A stretch of DNA of 64,000 nt from Pseudomonas sp. HN11 (GTDB lineage: Bacteria > Pseudomonadota > Gammaproteobacteria > Pseudomonadales > Pseudomonadaceae). This document shows positions 26,041-33,988 of the stretch, in pieces. Made by a program: the position numbers and the translations under genes. The stretch spans positions 3,545,001 through 3,609,000 of the forward strand of contig NZ_CP089985.1 of assembly GCF_021390155.1 (NCBI RefSeq), written 5' to 3'. The notes under the pieces were generated by a model that did not search any database, was not told the origin of the DNA, and saw only the letters and a program-made list of their open reading frames with translations. Position 1 is the first letter of the stretch. Every line of letters starts with the position of its first letter.

Positions 26041-26718
26041 ATGACCTTTTCAATCGTCGGCCGTTGCGCCGATACCGGCCAGCTGGGCATTGCCATCAGC
26101 TCATCGAGCATTGCCGTGGGCGCCCGGTGCCCGTGGCTGCGGCCCGGCGTGGGTGCGGTGTCGACCCAGAACATCACATTACCGGCGCTGGGCCCGGACG
26201 TACTGGACCTGCTGGAGCAAGGCCTCGCACCCGCCGACGCGATCGACAAGGCGCTGACGCGCAACGGCTACAGCCAGTACCGGCAACTGACGGCGATTGA
26301 TCACCTGGGCCGCAGCGTGCATTTCAGCGGCAGCGAAACCCTCGGCACCCACAATGCCGTGTCGGGCGAACAGTGCGTGGCAGCGGGCAATATGCTCGCC
26401 GACCGTGCGGTGATCGAGGCGATGGTCACGGCTTTTGAGCACGGCGAAGGCCAATTGGCGGACCGGCTGCTGGCGGCGATGCACGGCGCCATCGCTGCTG
26501 GCGGCGAAGCCGGCCCGGTGCATTCCGCCGCACTGGTGGTGGTGGGCGAACTGACCTGGCCGATTATCAACCTGCGCGTGGATTGGGCCGATGAACAGCC
26601 GATCCTTGAACTGCAAAAACTCTGGGACGCCTATCGCCCACAGGTACAGGACTACATTGACCGCGCCCTCGCCCCGGACCGCTCGCCTGGCTACGGCGTG
26701 GCCGGAGACGACCGATGA
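26041..26718 (+). CDS. DUF1028 family protein (Ntn-hydrolase-like)
   Basis: 225 residues, full-length DUF1028: FSIVGRCADTGQLGIAISSS at the N-terminus, VGAVSTQNITLPALGP, GNMLADRAVIEAM, and a C-terminal WDAYRPQVQDYIDRALAP. The family has an Ntn-hydrolase fold and is repeatedly found with amidases, RidA and peptide or amino acid deacylases, but no reaction is settled. It overlaps argE by four bases (ATGA). Confidence 0.87.
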   Translation: MTFSIVGRCADTGQLGIAISSSSIAVGARCPWLRPGVGAVSTQNITLPALGPDVLDLLEQGLAPADAIDKALTRNGYSQYRQLTAIDHLGRSVHFSGSETLGTHNAVSGEQCVAAGNMLADRAVIEAMVTAFEHGEGQLADRLLAAMHGAIAAGGEAGPVHSAALVVVGELTWPIINLRVDWADEQPILELQKLWDAYRPQVQDYIDRALAPDRSPGYGVAGDDR

Positions 26719-27860
26719 GCACCAGCCGTGAACTGCTGCAGACGCTGGTGGGGTTTGATACCACCAGTCGCGAGTCCAACCTGCAATTGATCGAGTTTGT
26801 GCGCGATTACCTGGCGGGTTTCGGCGTGGCCAGCGAGTTGGTCTACAACGAAGAGCGCAGCAAGGCCAACCTGTTTGCCAGCGTGGGTCCGGTTGAGCTG
26901 CCGGGGATTGTGCTGTCGGGGCATACCGACGTGGTGCCGGTGGACGGCCAGCCCTGGACCGTGCCGCCGTTCGAGCTGACCGAGCGCGACGGCAAGCTGT
27001 TCGGCCGGGGCACCGCTGACATGAAGGGCTACATTGCCTGCGTGTTGGCACTGGTGCCGGCGTTGGTCGCGGCGCCGTTGCGTATGCCGGTGCACATCGC
27101 CTTGTCCTATGACGAGGAAGTCGGTTGCCTGGGCGTGCGTTCGTTGCTCAAGGTGCTTGAAGAGCGGCCAGTGAAACCGATGCTGTGCATCATCGGCGAA
27201 CCCACCGAACTCAAGCCCGTGCTCGGCCACAAGGGCAAGCTGGCGATGCGTTGCGACGTGCACGGCGAGGCGTGTCATTCGGCCTATGCCCCCTATGGAG
27301 TGAATGCGATTGAGCATGCTGCCGAGCTGATCGGTGAGCTGGGTCGGATAGGCCAGCGCCTGCGGGAGACCCAGGATGCGCGGTTTGATCCGCCGTTCAG
27401 CACGGTGCAAACCGGCGTGATCAGCGGCGGCAAAGCACTGAATATCGTACCGGCGGATTGTCGGTTTGATTTTGAGGTGCGAGCGTTGCCGTCGCAGGAC
27501 CCGGCCGAAGTGGCTGACGAGTTGAAGGCCTACGCCGAACAGCAGGTGTTGCCGCGCATGCAGGTGGTGAATGCGCAGAGTGCGATTCGCTTTACCGAGT
27601 TGTCGGCCTACCCTGGGCTGGTCACCGATGAACGCAGTCAGGCGGCGCAGTTGATTGCGGCGTTTTCCGGTTCGCGGGAGTTCGGCACGGTGGCATTTGG
27701 TACGGAAGGCGGGTTGTTTGATGCAGTGGGCATTCCCACGGTGGTGTGCGGGCCTGGGAGCATGGACCAGGGGCATAAGCCGGATGAGTTTGTCAGTGTT
27801 GAGCAACTTGAGAGCTGCAACGTCATGCTGCAACGGATGCTGAACGCACTTCGCAATTGA
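26715..27860 (+). CDS. argE: M20 metallo-deacylase, acetylornithine deacetylase ArgE type
   Basis: 381 residues. Di-zinc M20 ligands and catalytic acids are visible: SGHTDVVPVDGQPW (His and catalytic Asp), GRGTADMKGY (bridging Asp), DEEVGCLGVRS (general base and ligand Glu), GEPTELKP, and the C-terminal His in MDQGHKPDEF. The family removes an N-acyl group from amino acids. In this operon it most likely deacylates a product or substrate of the FMO/RidA pathway rather than serving arginine biosynthesis, where pseudomonads use ArgJ. The ArgE label reflects family, not proven substrate. Confidence 0.87.
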   Translation: MSTSRELLQTLVGFDTTSRESNLQLIEFVRDYLAGFGVASELVYNEERSKANLFASVGPVELPGIVLSGHTDVVPVDGQPWTVPPFELTERDGKLFGRGTADMKGYIACVLALVPALVAAPLRMPVHIALSYDEEVGCLGVRSLLKVLEERPVKPMLCIIGEPTELKPVLGHKGKLAMRCDVHGEACHSAYAPYGVNAIEHAAELIGELGRIGQRLRETQDARFDPPFSTVQTGVISGGKALNIVPADCRFDFEVRALPSQDPAEVADELKAYAEQQVLPRMQVVNAQSAIRFTELSAYPGLVTDERSQAAQLIAAFSGSREFGTVAFGTEGGLFDAVGIPTVVCGPGSMDQGHKPDEFVSVEQLESCNVMLQRMLNALRN

Positions 27861-27873
27861 ATCGAGCGCACAT

Positions 27874-27914
27874 ACGCCAGACTAACCAATGATGATGTAG
27901 CCGTCTGGCGTTTC
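27874..27914. terminator. Probable terminator of the FMO-RidA-DUF1028-ArgE operon
   Basis: Nine-bp perfect stem ACGCCAGAC / GTCTGGCGT with a 20-base loop, 13 bases after the argE stop and followed by TTT then AT-rich sequence. The short T-run makes it a moderate candidate. Confidence 0.5.
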
Positions 27915-28058
27915 AAATATAAAAAACTTGCTGATCACCATCAAATAAATATTCCGACATAATTGTGAATTAATCTCCCGGAACCCACAAAACTTGTACA
28001 CCACTCATGAAGGCGACCAATTGAGCCGCACATCCTAATTGATCATCAGGTATTTAAC

Positions 28059-28442
28059 ATGAGTAGCATTTCAACTTCATCGCCTACTTCGTGGGTTGAC
28101 ACAGAGAGCCAGGTGCGTGCCGTTCGCTCAAGCGCGCCGCACCCCCAATCCACCTTCCACCAATTCACTGTAAAGCAGGAAGACCGAGCTGATGCATTGG
28201 ATTTTTTCGAAGATGCCGCCAGGTGGAACCGCGTCAAAGTTGAACAAGAATTCGATCAAAGCACGGTGGGTGACTATGGCGGCGGAGAAGGGACCTACAA
28301 CACTATTAAATTCAATTTCCTTCCGGACCGGGCCGATGGCACCTTCAGCCCCGACTATTTGAAAAAAACAGAAAGTGCAAAGCGAATGTTCGAAGGTAGG
28401 ATGAGAAGTGCGGGAATCCAAAACTACGCACCGGCCCAATAA
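28059..28442 (+). CDS. 127-residue paralogue family, member 1 (function unknown)
   Basis: 127 residues, soluble, no signal peptide. A Ser/Thr-rich N-terminus (MSSISTSSPTSW) precedes a folded part: FTVKQEDRADALDFFEDAAR, then a Gly-rich turn, IKFNFLPDRADGTFSPDYL and a C-terminal helix ending AGIQNYAPAQ. The block PD-x2-DGT-[FY]-[ST]-x-[DE]-[YF] recurs in the genes at 28554 and 32011, which have exactly the same length. GC is below that of neighbours. No known domain is recognised. The unstructured N-terminus could be a secretion signal, but that is speculation. Confidence 0.75.
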   Translation: MSSISTSSPTSWVDTESQVRAVRSSAPHPQSTFHQFTVKQEDRADALDFFEDAARWNRVKVEQEFDQSTVGDYGGGEGTYNTIKFNFLPDRADGTFSPDYLKKTESAKRMFEGRMRSAGIQNYAPAQ

Positions 28443-28465
28443 TACTTCAGCGCAATTGAAGCATT

Positions 28466-28485
28466 CACTGAATAATCATTCAGTG
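28466..28485. other. Hairpin between paralogue genes 1 and 2
   Basis: Perfect 7-bp inverted repeat CACTGAA / TTCAGTG with a six-base AT loop in the 111-base gap between the first two paralogue genes. No T-run follows; could be a processing site, weak terminator or operator. Confidence 0.3.
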
Positions 28486-28553
28486 CTGCACATGCTTGCC
28501 CTGTCAAACGTATATAAATTTTCACCCTACCCACTTCACGCTCAGGTATATCT

Positions 28554-28937
28554 ATGACCAACATTCATTCCTCTTTTTCTACCTTCGCACTTCAAGCGAC
28601 ACCTGAAGCATTGCGCTTGGCCTCCCCCACCGAGACACCGAACAAAGAATCCGCCCGTATTACTGTTAGAGAAGAAGCCTATCCCAGGGTCATCGACCTG
28701 CTCTCTGAAGCCGCCAGGCGCAACGATGTCCAAGTGACAATTGGGCAACCGGAATCCAGCGATCTGGATTACGGAGATGGGCCAATGAACTCAATGACCT
28801 TCAGCTACAACTTCCATCCAGACAAGACCGATGGCACCTATAGTCAAGAATACCTATCGCGAGTAAACAAGACGACACAGACATTTGATGACTGGCTACG
28901 GATAGAAGGCATCAGGAATTACGGCCCAGAAGATTAA
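28554..28937 (+). CDS. 127-residue paralogue family, member 2 (function unknown)
   Basis: 127 residues. It shares with member 1 the central ITVREEAYPRVIDLLSEAAR (compare FTVKQEDRADALDFFEDAAR), the acidic Gly turn (LDYGDGPMNSMTF), the FHPDKTDGTYSQEYLSRV block and the end EGIRNYGPED. The N-terminal ~30 residues are Ser/Thr/Pro-rich and not conserved. Member 1 and member 2 are tandem duplicates on the same strand. No catalytic pattern is obvious beyond conserved acidic residues. Confidence 0.75.
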   Translation: MTNIHSSFSTFALQATPEALRLASPTETPNKESARITVREEAYPRVIDLLSEAARRNDVQVTIGQPESSDLDYGDGPMNSMTFSYNFHPDKTDGTYSQEYLSRVNKTTQTFDDWLRIEGIRNYGPED

Positions 28938-29126
28938 TGATTGCCCGGCTCGGGCCGCCATCGGTCAGACACGTTTGCCGGCCCTCGCCGTCGCGCAGGT
29001 GACTCGTTCCCCCAGGGCGCACTGCGTCCTGGGGAGAGTCAAGGTGGGATGCTGGCAACATTGCTGTCGTACGTCCGAGCTGAAGTATCCCTCTTCTGAA
29101 CAAGAGTAAACACTTGAAACTATTCT
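28938..29126. other. Non-coding gap with a 12-bp hairpin
   Basis: No convincing reading frame. A long inverted repeat at 29010-29034 (CCCCAGGGCGCA / TGCGTCCTGGGG, one G-T pair) is the only structure; it is followed by GAGAGTC, not T. It may terminate transcription from the paralogue pair. Confidence 0.4.
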
Positions 29127-29250
29127 TTATCCGATGGTCAGGAACCGAGCCTGGCGCAAAAAATAAACCGTGCAGCCCAGCAAATTGAAGATCAACTGCA
29201 GCACCGACGCAATGTTAATGTCGGCCCCGCCGAATGAGACAATGTGTGTG
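29127..29250 (-). pseudogene. C-terminal stub of a membrane protein
   Basis: Frame without a start codon directly downstream of the LysR stop. It reads IVSFGGADINIASVLQLIFN then LLGCTVYFLRQARFLTIG and a TAA. This is a Gly/Asp turn followed by one amphiphilic membrane helix and a short basic tail, as at the end of a multi-helix transporter. There is no upstream coding part: a TAG lies at the start of the fragment. It looks like the remnant of a deleted transporter gene. Family uncertain; a PTS EIIC-like C-terminus is one possibility. Confidence 0.4.
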
Positions 29251-30162
29251 TCAGCCTAGTAAACGGGCGAGTTCTTCTCGGCAGTGGTCAACGAACAACT
29301 GCACCGGCTTGGTCAGCGGTGCGCGGCGCAGCCATACCGCCGACAAGCCGGAACCCGTGACAGTTTCGGCCAATGGCACGCACACCACCTTTTGCCCATC
29401 GTAGGTGTATTCGGTGAACGGCTTGGTCACCAGAATCGAAAACCCGAACCCCCGCCCCACCATCCCCCGCACCATCTCGATCGACGGCGAGCTGAACACG
29501 ATATTCGGCGTCAACCCACGCTCTTCAAAGATGCTTACGAAGTAAGTGCGGCTCGGCAGTACGTCCAGCAGAATCATCGGTTCCAGCACCAGATCTGCCA
29601 GCGACACCTTGGCCTGTTGCGCAAAACGATGATCGGCCGGCAACAGCGCATAAGGCTGCTGCGGCGGCATCAACGGCGTGGTCTCGATGGTGGCGCCCAG
29701 GTCGTGCTCGAACAGCATCGCCACGTCGATGCTGCCTGCCGTCAGCGCCTGCACCAATTCTTGTTGCTCACCATCGCGGATGCGGATTTCCACCCCCGGC
29801 CAACGCGCCTTGAAGCCAGCGATCAGCCGCGGCAGGTATAACGGCGCCACGGTTTCAAAGCAGCCGATATCGATCTGCCCCGCCACCACGTCATTGTCCG
29901 CCAGGGCGTTCTGCTCGAACTCATGCGCCACCCGCAGCAGCTCCAACGCCTTGCGATAGAAGCGTGCGCCGCTGGGCGTCAGCGACACGCCCTGGGCGTG
30001 ATGACGGATAAACAGTTGCACGCCAAAACTGTCTTCCAACTGCTTGATCGCCGTGGAGACCGACGGTTGCGCGATATACAGCTTGCGCGAGGCCTCGGCC
30101 ACGCTGCCGCACTCGGCCGTGGTGACGAAATATCTGAGTTGGCGCAGGTTATAGGCAGCCAT
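29251..30162 (-). CDS. LysR-family regulator divergent from an NCS1 permease
   Basis: 303 residues from ATG 30162, which has a GGAGG site; upstream in-frame ATGs lack one. HTH region: LRQLRYFVTTAECGSVAEAS, YIAQPSVSTAIKQLED. The effector domain (IDIGCFETVAPLYLPRLIAG) is of the CysB/GcvA-like periplasmic-binding fold. It is divergent from the NCS1 permease (250-base gap containing repeated motifs) and probably controls it in response to the transported base or amide. It may also control the FMO-RidA-DUF1028-ArgE genes. Confidence 0.87.
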   Translation of the reverse strand: MAAYNLRQLRYFVTTAECGSVAEASRKLYIAQPSVSTAIKQLEDSFGVQLFIRHHAQGVSLTPSGARFYRKALELLRVAHEFEQNALADNDVVAGQIDIGCFETVAPLYLPRLIAGFKARWPGVEIRIRDGEQQELVQALTAGSIDVAMLFEHDLGATIETTPLMPPQQPYALLPADHRFAQQAKVSLADLVLEPMILLDVLPSRTYFVSIFEERGLTPNIVFSSPSIEMVRGMVGRGFGFSILVTKPFTEYTYDGQKVVCVPLAETVTGSGLSAVWLRRAPLTKPVQLFVDHCREELARLLG

Positions 30163-30192
30163 CGGGGCCTCCATCAATGCGGGAATCCGCCC

Positions 30193-30264
30193 CATACCGG
30201 TGCGAAAAAAAGCCGCTTTTTTTAACAATTGAAGCCCATGCAACATACCGGAGCAAAAAAGCGG
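30193..30264. promoter_or_regulatory. Two 21-23-bp direct repeats in the LysR-NCS1 intergenic region
   Basis: CATACCGGTGCGAAAAAAAG (from 30193) and CATACCGGAGCAAAAAAGCG (from 30244) are near-identical and start 51 bases apart, about five helical turns, so both lie on the same face of the helix. They sit just upstream of the LysR start. They are candidate regulator-binding sites or a repeated promoter element. Confidence 0.5.
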
Positions 30265-30412
30265 GCGAGCTATATTTTTTAAGGTCTATAGCAACAAACT
30301 TACTAATTTACCTCCCCGCGCCCATTGCAGATCATCACTCCAACAACAAAGCGCCGCCCACGCGTCGCACAGCGAAGTACGTCAACGTACTCACCTTGCC
30401 TTGGAGCTCGTC

Positions 30413-31828
30413 ATGGTTACCACTGCAACATCCTCCGCCCCGCTTATCGAAAAACACACGATTGGATACGTGCCCCCGGAAGATCGCCATGGAAAGGTAA
30501 GAGACCTGTTCACCCTGTGGTTCGGCGGCAACATCGCGCCGCTGCCGATCGTCACGGGTGCGTTGGGTGTGCAACTGTTCCACCTCAACCTCATCTGGGG
30601 CATCGTCGCCATCCTCGTCGGCCACCTGGTCGGCGGCGTGCTGATGGCGCTGCACTCGGCCCAGGGTCCGCAAATGGGCATCCCGCAAATGATCCAGAGC
30701 CGCGCCCAGTTCGGCTCCCTCGGTGCCTTGCTGGTGGTGGTGATCGCCGGCGTCATGTACATCGGTTTCTTCGCCTCCAACATCGTACTCGCGGGTAAAT
30801 CCCTGCATGGCGTGGTCGACGCGGTTCCAGTCCCGGTGGGCATCGTGATCGGTGCCATCGGCTCCGGGATCATCGGCATCATCGGCTACCGTTTCATCCA
30901 CGTGCTCAACCGCATCGGTACCTGGGTGCTGGGCGCGGGGATCGTGCTCGGGTTTGGCTATATCTTCACCCACGTGCAGACCACAGACTTTCTGACACGC
31001 GGCAGCTTCAACATCTCAGGCTGGCTGGCGACCGTGTCCCTGGCAGCCCTGTGGCAAATCGCGTTTGCCCCCTACGTGTCAGATTACTCACGCTACCTGC
31101 CGGCCGACGTGCCGGTCGCGTCCACCTTCTGGACTACCTACCTCGGCTCAGCCCTGGGTTCAAGCCTGTCGTTCATCTTCGGCGCCGTCGCCGTATTGGC
31201 GACTCCGGTGGGCATGGACACCATGGATGCGGTCAAGCTCGCTACCGGCGCTATCGGCCCGTTGATGCTGGTGCTGTTCTTGCTCAGCGTGATCAGCCAT
31301 AACGCGCTCAATCTGTATGGCGCCGTGCTGTCGATCATCACCTTGGTGCAGACCTTCGCGTATCGCTGGATTCCGACTGCGAAAAGCCGTGCGGTGATTT
31401 CAGTCATCGTTTTGGCGGCCTGTTCGATTGCAGCCGTGTTCGCCTCGAAAGACTTCATCGGCCACTTCGTCGACATGGTGCTGGTGCTGCTGGTGGTACT
31501 GGTGCCGTGGACGGCAATCAACCTGATCGACTTTTATGCGATCCATAAAGGCAAGTACGACATCGCTTCGATCTTTCGCGTGGATGGCGGGATCTATGGG
31601 CGGTATAACCCGCAGGCACTGTTGGCGTATGGGGTGGGGATTGTGGTGCAGATCCCGTTCATGAACACACCGCTGTATGTGGGGCCGATTTCGGAACACA
31701 TCAACGGGGCGGATCTGTCCTGGGTGGTGGGGTTGCTGGTGACTTCGCCGTTGTATTTCTGGTTAGCGAGTCGGGACAGTGCGTATAAGCGCCGGATGGA
31801 GGGGGGCAAGTTGGTGGGTGGGGTCTGA
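30413..31828 (+). CDS. NCS1-family permease (cytosine/purine/allantoin type)
   Basis: 471 residues from ATG 30413 (GGAG site), twelve membrane helices. NCS1 features: N-terminal GYVPPEDRHGKVRDLFTLWF, helix 1 GGNIAPLPIVTGALG, Gln/Gly-rich PQMIQSRAQFGSLGA in helix 3, FAPYVSDYSRYLPADV, and the loop VPWTAINLIDFYAIHKGKYD. These are cation symporters for nucleobases, hydantoins, allantoin or thiamine precursors in the inner membrane. Position near the FMO/RidA operon suggests the substrate is a nitrogenous heterocycle. Between it and the next gene (182 bases) there is a GTCGCC/GGCGAC hairpin near 31878. Confidence 0.9.
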   Translation: MVTTATSSAPLIEKHTIGYVPPEDRHGKVRDLFTLWFGGNIAPLPIVTGALGVQLFHLNLIWGIVAILVGHLVGGVLMALHSAQGPQMGIPQMIQSRAQFGSLGALLVVVIAGVMYIGFFASNIVLAGKSLHGVVDAVPVPVGIVIGAIGSGIIGIIGYRFIHVLNRIGTWVLGAGIVLGFGYIFTHVQTTDFLTRGSFNISGWLATVSLAALWQIAFAPYVSDYSRYLPADVPVASTFWTTYLGSALGSSLSFIFGAVAVLATPVGMDTMDAVKLATGAIGPLMLVLFLLSVISHNALNLYGAVLSIITLVQTFAYRWIPTAKSRAVISVIVLAACSIAAVFASKDFIGHFVDMVLVLLVVLVPWTAINLIDFYAIHKGKYDIASIFRVDGGIYGRYNPQALLAYGVGIVVQIPFMNTPLYVGPISEHINGADLSWVVGLLVTSPLYFWLASRDSAYKRRMEGGKLVGGV

Positions 31829-32010
31829 TAAGCGCTCTTGGTTATGCCCTGACTCAGTGCGCTTTATAGTTCGCCCCGTCGCCGACATTGGCTGGCGACA
31901 GGGCGTCGCGCCCTAAACGATCCCCCCGTTTGGAACCAGACTGACGCGAGTCGCCACAAAGCCTGGCGAATTTTCAATCGCTCTATCCATTCCATTAGCG
32001 AGGCCCCAAC

Positions 32011-32394
32011 ATGTCGACTATTCAACCTCAGTTCCTGCCGGCATCATCGGCTGTCTCTCAGTCACGGGTTGGCGAACTTCAAAACATTGTCAACACCGCG
32101 CCTCCCGCCAGGGAAAAAATCGAGGTGGTGGTCAAGGCCAGTGATGTCGATAAAACCATGAACATTGCCTTCAGGATCGCCGAAACGACGGGCATGGCAT
32201 TTCCGAATGCGGAAGTTGGCGGCCCGCAACCTGCGAATTTCGAGACGCCGGGGAACGGCTATCCGATCAAGTTTGACTTCCGCCCGGACGGGCCTGACGG
32301 CACCTACACCACCGAATTCCAACAAAAGATCAACCGTTTCAAGGAACAGTTCGCGCAGACGCTTCGTCATGAAGGCGTAGAAAACGCACATTGA
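32011..32394 (+). CDS. 127-residue paralogue family, member 3 (function unknown)
   Basis: 127 residues. It is the most divergent member: IEVVVKASDVDKTMNIAFRI corresponds to the first conserved block, PIKFDFRPDGPDGTYTTEFQ to the second, and RHEGVENAH to the end. Same length, same Ser/Pro-rich N-terminus (MSTIQPQFLPASSAVSQS). GAGG precedes the ATG. It lies on the other side of the NCS1 permease from members 1 and 2, so the family is dispersed in a 4.3-kb stretch around LysR-NCS1. Confidence 0.72.
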   Translation: MSTIQPQFLPASSAVSQSRVGELQNIVNTAPPAREKIEVVVKASDVDKTMNIAFRIAETTGMAFPNAEVGGPQPANFETPGNGYPIKFDFRPDGPDGTYTTEFQQKINRFKEQFAQTLRHEGVENAH

Positions 32395-32467
32395 TACGCC
32401 GTCCTGTGGCTATGCGGTTGCCTGATACCTAAGATGTCACCTTTCAGTCAACACCCCAGGAAACCCT

Positions 32468-32959
32468 ATGCCCGCCCTCACCTTCCGCAACGCCCTCCCC
32501 ACCGACGCCGCCCGTTGCTTTGAGATCGAGACCAGCGCCTACGAAGGCGACGAAGCCGCCACACTGGAAAAGATCGCCACGCGTATTGCGCAATACCCGC
32601 AAGGCTTTCTGATCCTGGAAGCGGCTGGCGAGGTGGTGGGTTTCATCAATTGCGGTTGTGCCCACCAAGTGGTGATGTCGGATGAGGCGTTCAAGGAGTT
32701 GGTGGGCCACTCGGCCGACGCGCCGAATGTGGTGATCATGTCGGTGGTGGTCGACCCGGCGCACCAGGGCAAGGGTTACTCAAAAGCGTTGATGACTGAA
32801 TTTGTGCAACGCATGCGCGGCATGGGCAAGCAGACGATTCATCTGATGTGCAAGGAACAGCATGTGCCGCTGTATGAACGCATGGGTTACCAATATGTGC
32901 AGCCGTCGCCGTCGGATCACGGTGGCATGGCGTGGCATGAAATGGTGAGGGTGTTTTAG
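32468..32959 (+). CDS. GNAT-family N-acetyltransferase (arylalkylamine type)
   Basis: 163 residues. GNAT motif A: VVIMSVVVDPAHQGKGYSKA with the acetyl-CoA-binding Q-G-K-G-Y (residues about 101-106). A C-terminal CKEQHVPLYERMGYQYVQPS carries the Tyr used as general acid. The N-terminal RNALPTDAARCFEIETSAY resembles bacterial AANAT-like enzymes that acetylate amines such as serotonin or polyamines. Single gene with its own ribosome site. Confidence 0.87.
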   Translation: MPALTFRNALPTDAARCFEIETSAYEGDEAATLEKIATRIAQYPQGFLILEAAGEVVGFINCGCAHQVVMSDEAFKELVGHSADAPNVVIMSVVVDPAHQGKGYSKALMTEFVQRMRGMGKQTIHLMCKEQHVPLYERMGYQYVQPSPSDHGGMAWHEMVRVF

Positions 32960-33279
32960 GCCTCAGGGTTAAGGCGGCATTTATGTGTGCGGACGTAAAC
33001 CAGTCACGGGCAGTAAAAGACGCCAATGTATTTCAGTATGCAAACACCTGATCTACGTGCACCACCTCTGACATTTCACTTGCATCGACAAGCAAAAAAA
33101 CGGGAGATATCGTACAGCCACAACAGCCATTGCATGAGTGCACCCGGTGGCGGTTTCACCCCGTTACATCCACCGCAAACCGCCTGATTGAAAGGCCTTT
33201 CCACGCTCTGTAGCCTCTGACGCAACCCGCCAGACAGGTCCTGACGGGTTAGTTCTTTCACTATCAGAGAGGTATTGCC

Positions 33280-33528
33280 ATGTCTTCAATCAACGGCTTC
33301 AATCCTTACCCCGCTGCGTATCAAGCGCTTGCAACGCACATCGACAACGACCAGCCACGCCACAACCCCCTGGATGACACCGCCGGGGACGACGCCGAAG
33401 TATTCGATCCCAATACCCAAAGCTGGCAACCCACCCAGGCGGCGGGAAAAGGCCAACATACTTCGCTCGGAGATCCTTACCGCGAAGCAATAGATTTTGA
33501 GATCAGGGCCGATAACATGGGAGGATAA
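33280..33528 (+). CDS. Small hypothetical protein, 82 residues
   Basis: 82 residues, polar and acidic. The N-terminus MSSINGFNPYPAAYQALAT resembles in style the starts of the 127-residue paralogues (M-S/T-x-I). The rest is Asp/Gly/Pro-rich, likely disordered (DDTAGDDAEVFDPNTQSWQP). A ribosome site (AGAGAGG) precedes ATG. No family recognised. The 320-base gap before it (32960-33279) has no supported gene. Confidence 0.5.
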   Translation: MSSINGFNPYPAAYQALATHIDNDQPRHNPLDDTAGDDAEVFDPNTQSWQPTQAAGKGQHTSLGDPYREAIDFEIRADNMGG

Positions 33529-33558
33529 CGGCGCGCATAAGCCAGACGAGAACCCGTG

Positions 33559-33984
33559 ATGACAGCCCTACACATTGAAGTCAGCGACCAACTCCATCCC
33601 GACGCCGAGCGTGTCCTGGGGGATGGTTTGGCAGCATTCAATGAAGCCATCACGGGCTATAACGACCGGCGCTTGCTGGCGGTGCTGATCAAGAATCCTG
33701 ACACCCGGCAAATCCTTGGCGGTATCACCGGCAAAACCACGCTGGGCACGGCGTTTCTCGATCTGTTCCACCTGCCCGACACGCTGCGCGGCTCGGGTCT
33801 GGGCAGTCAGCTGCTGCATGCCTTTGAAAAAGAGGCCCGGCGCCGGGGCTGTCGCAATGCTGTGCTGTACACCCTCAGCTTTCAAGCGCCGGGGTTTTAC
33901 GAGAAGCATGGCTGGGTACGTTTTGGCGAGATACCGTGTGAGCCTGAGGGCAGCAGCCGGGTGTTTCTATCTAAGCCGCTGTGA
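33559..33984 (+). CDS. GNAT-family N-acetyltransferase
   Basis: 141 residues. Motif A region FLDLFHLPDTLRGSGLGSQL carries R-G-S-G-L-G for acetyl-CoA, and the C-terminal LYTLSFQAPGFYEKHGWVRF is the conserved motif B with Tyr. ATG 33559 overlaps a GTG at 33556 (GTGATG); the ATG is preferred. Substrate unknown. It is convergent with the TPM-domain gene, four bases apart. Confidence 0.85.
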   Translation: MTALHIEVSDQLHPDAERVLGDGLAAFNEAITGYNDRRLLAVLIKNPDTRQILGGITGKTTLGTAFLDLFHLPDTLRGSGLGSQLLHAFEKEARRRGCRNAVLYTLSFQAPGFYEKHGWVRFGEIPCEPEGSSRVFLSKPL

Positions 33985-33988
33985 TGTT

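Noticed and set aside
33076..33261. 61-codon minus-strand frame between the GNAT gene and the 82-residue gene
   Set aside because: No ribosome site or recognisable domain; composition fits non-coding promoter sequence of the 82-residue gene.
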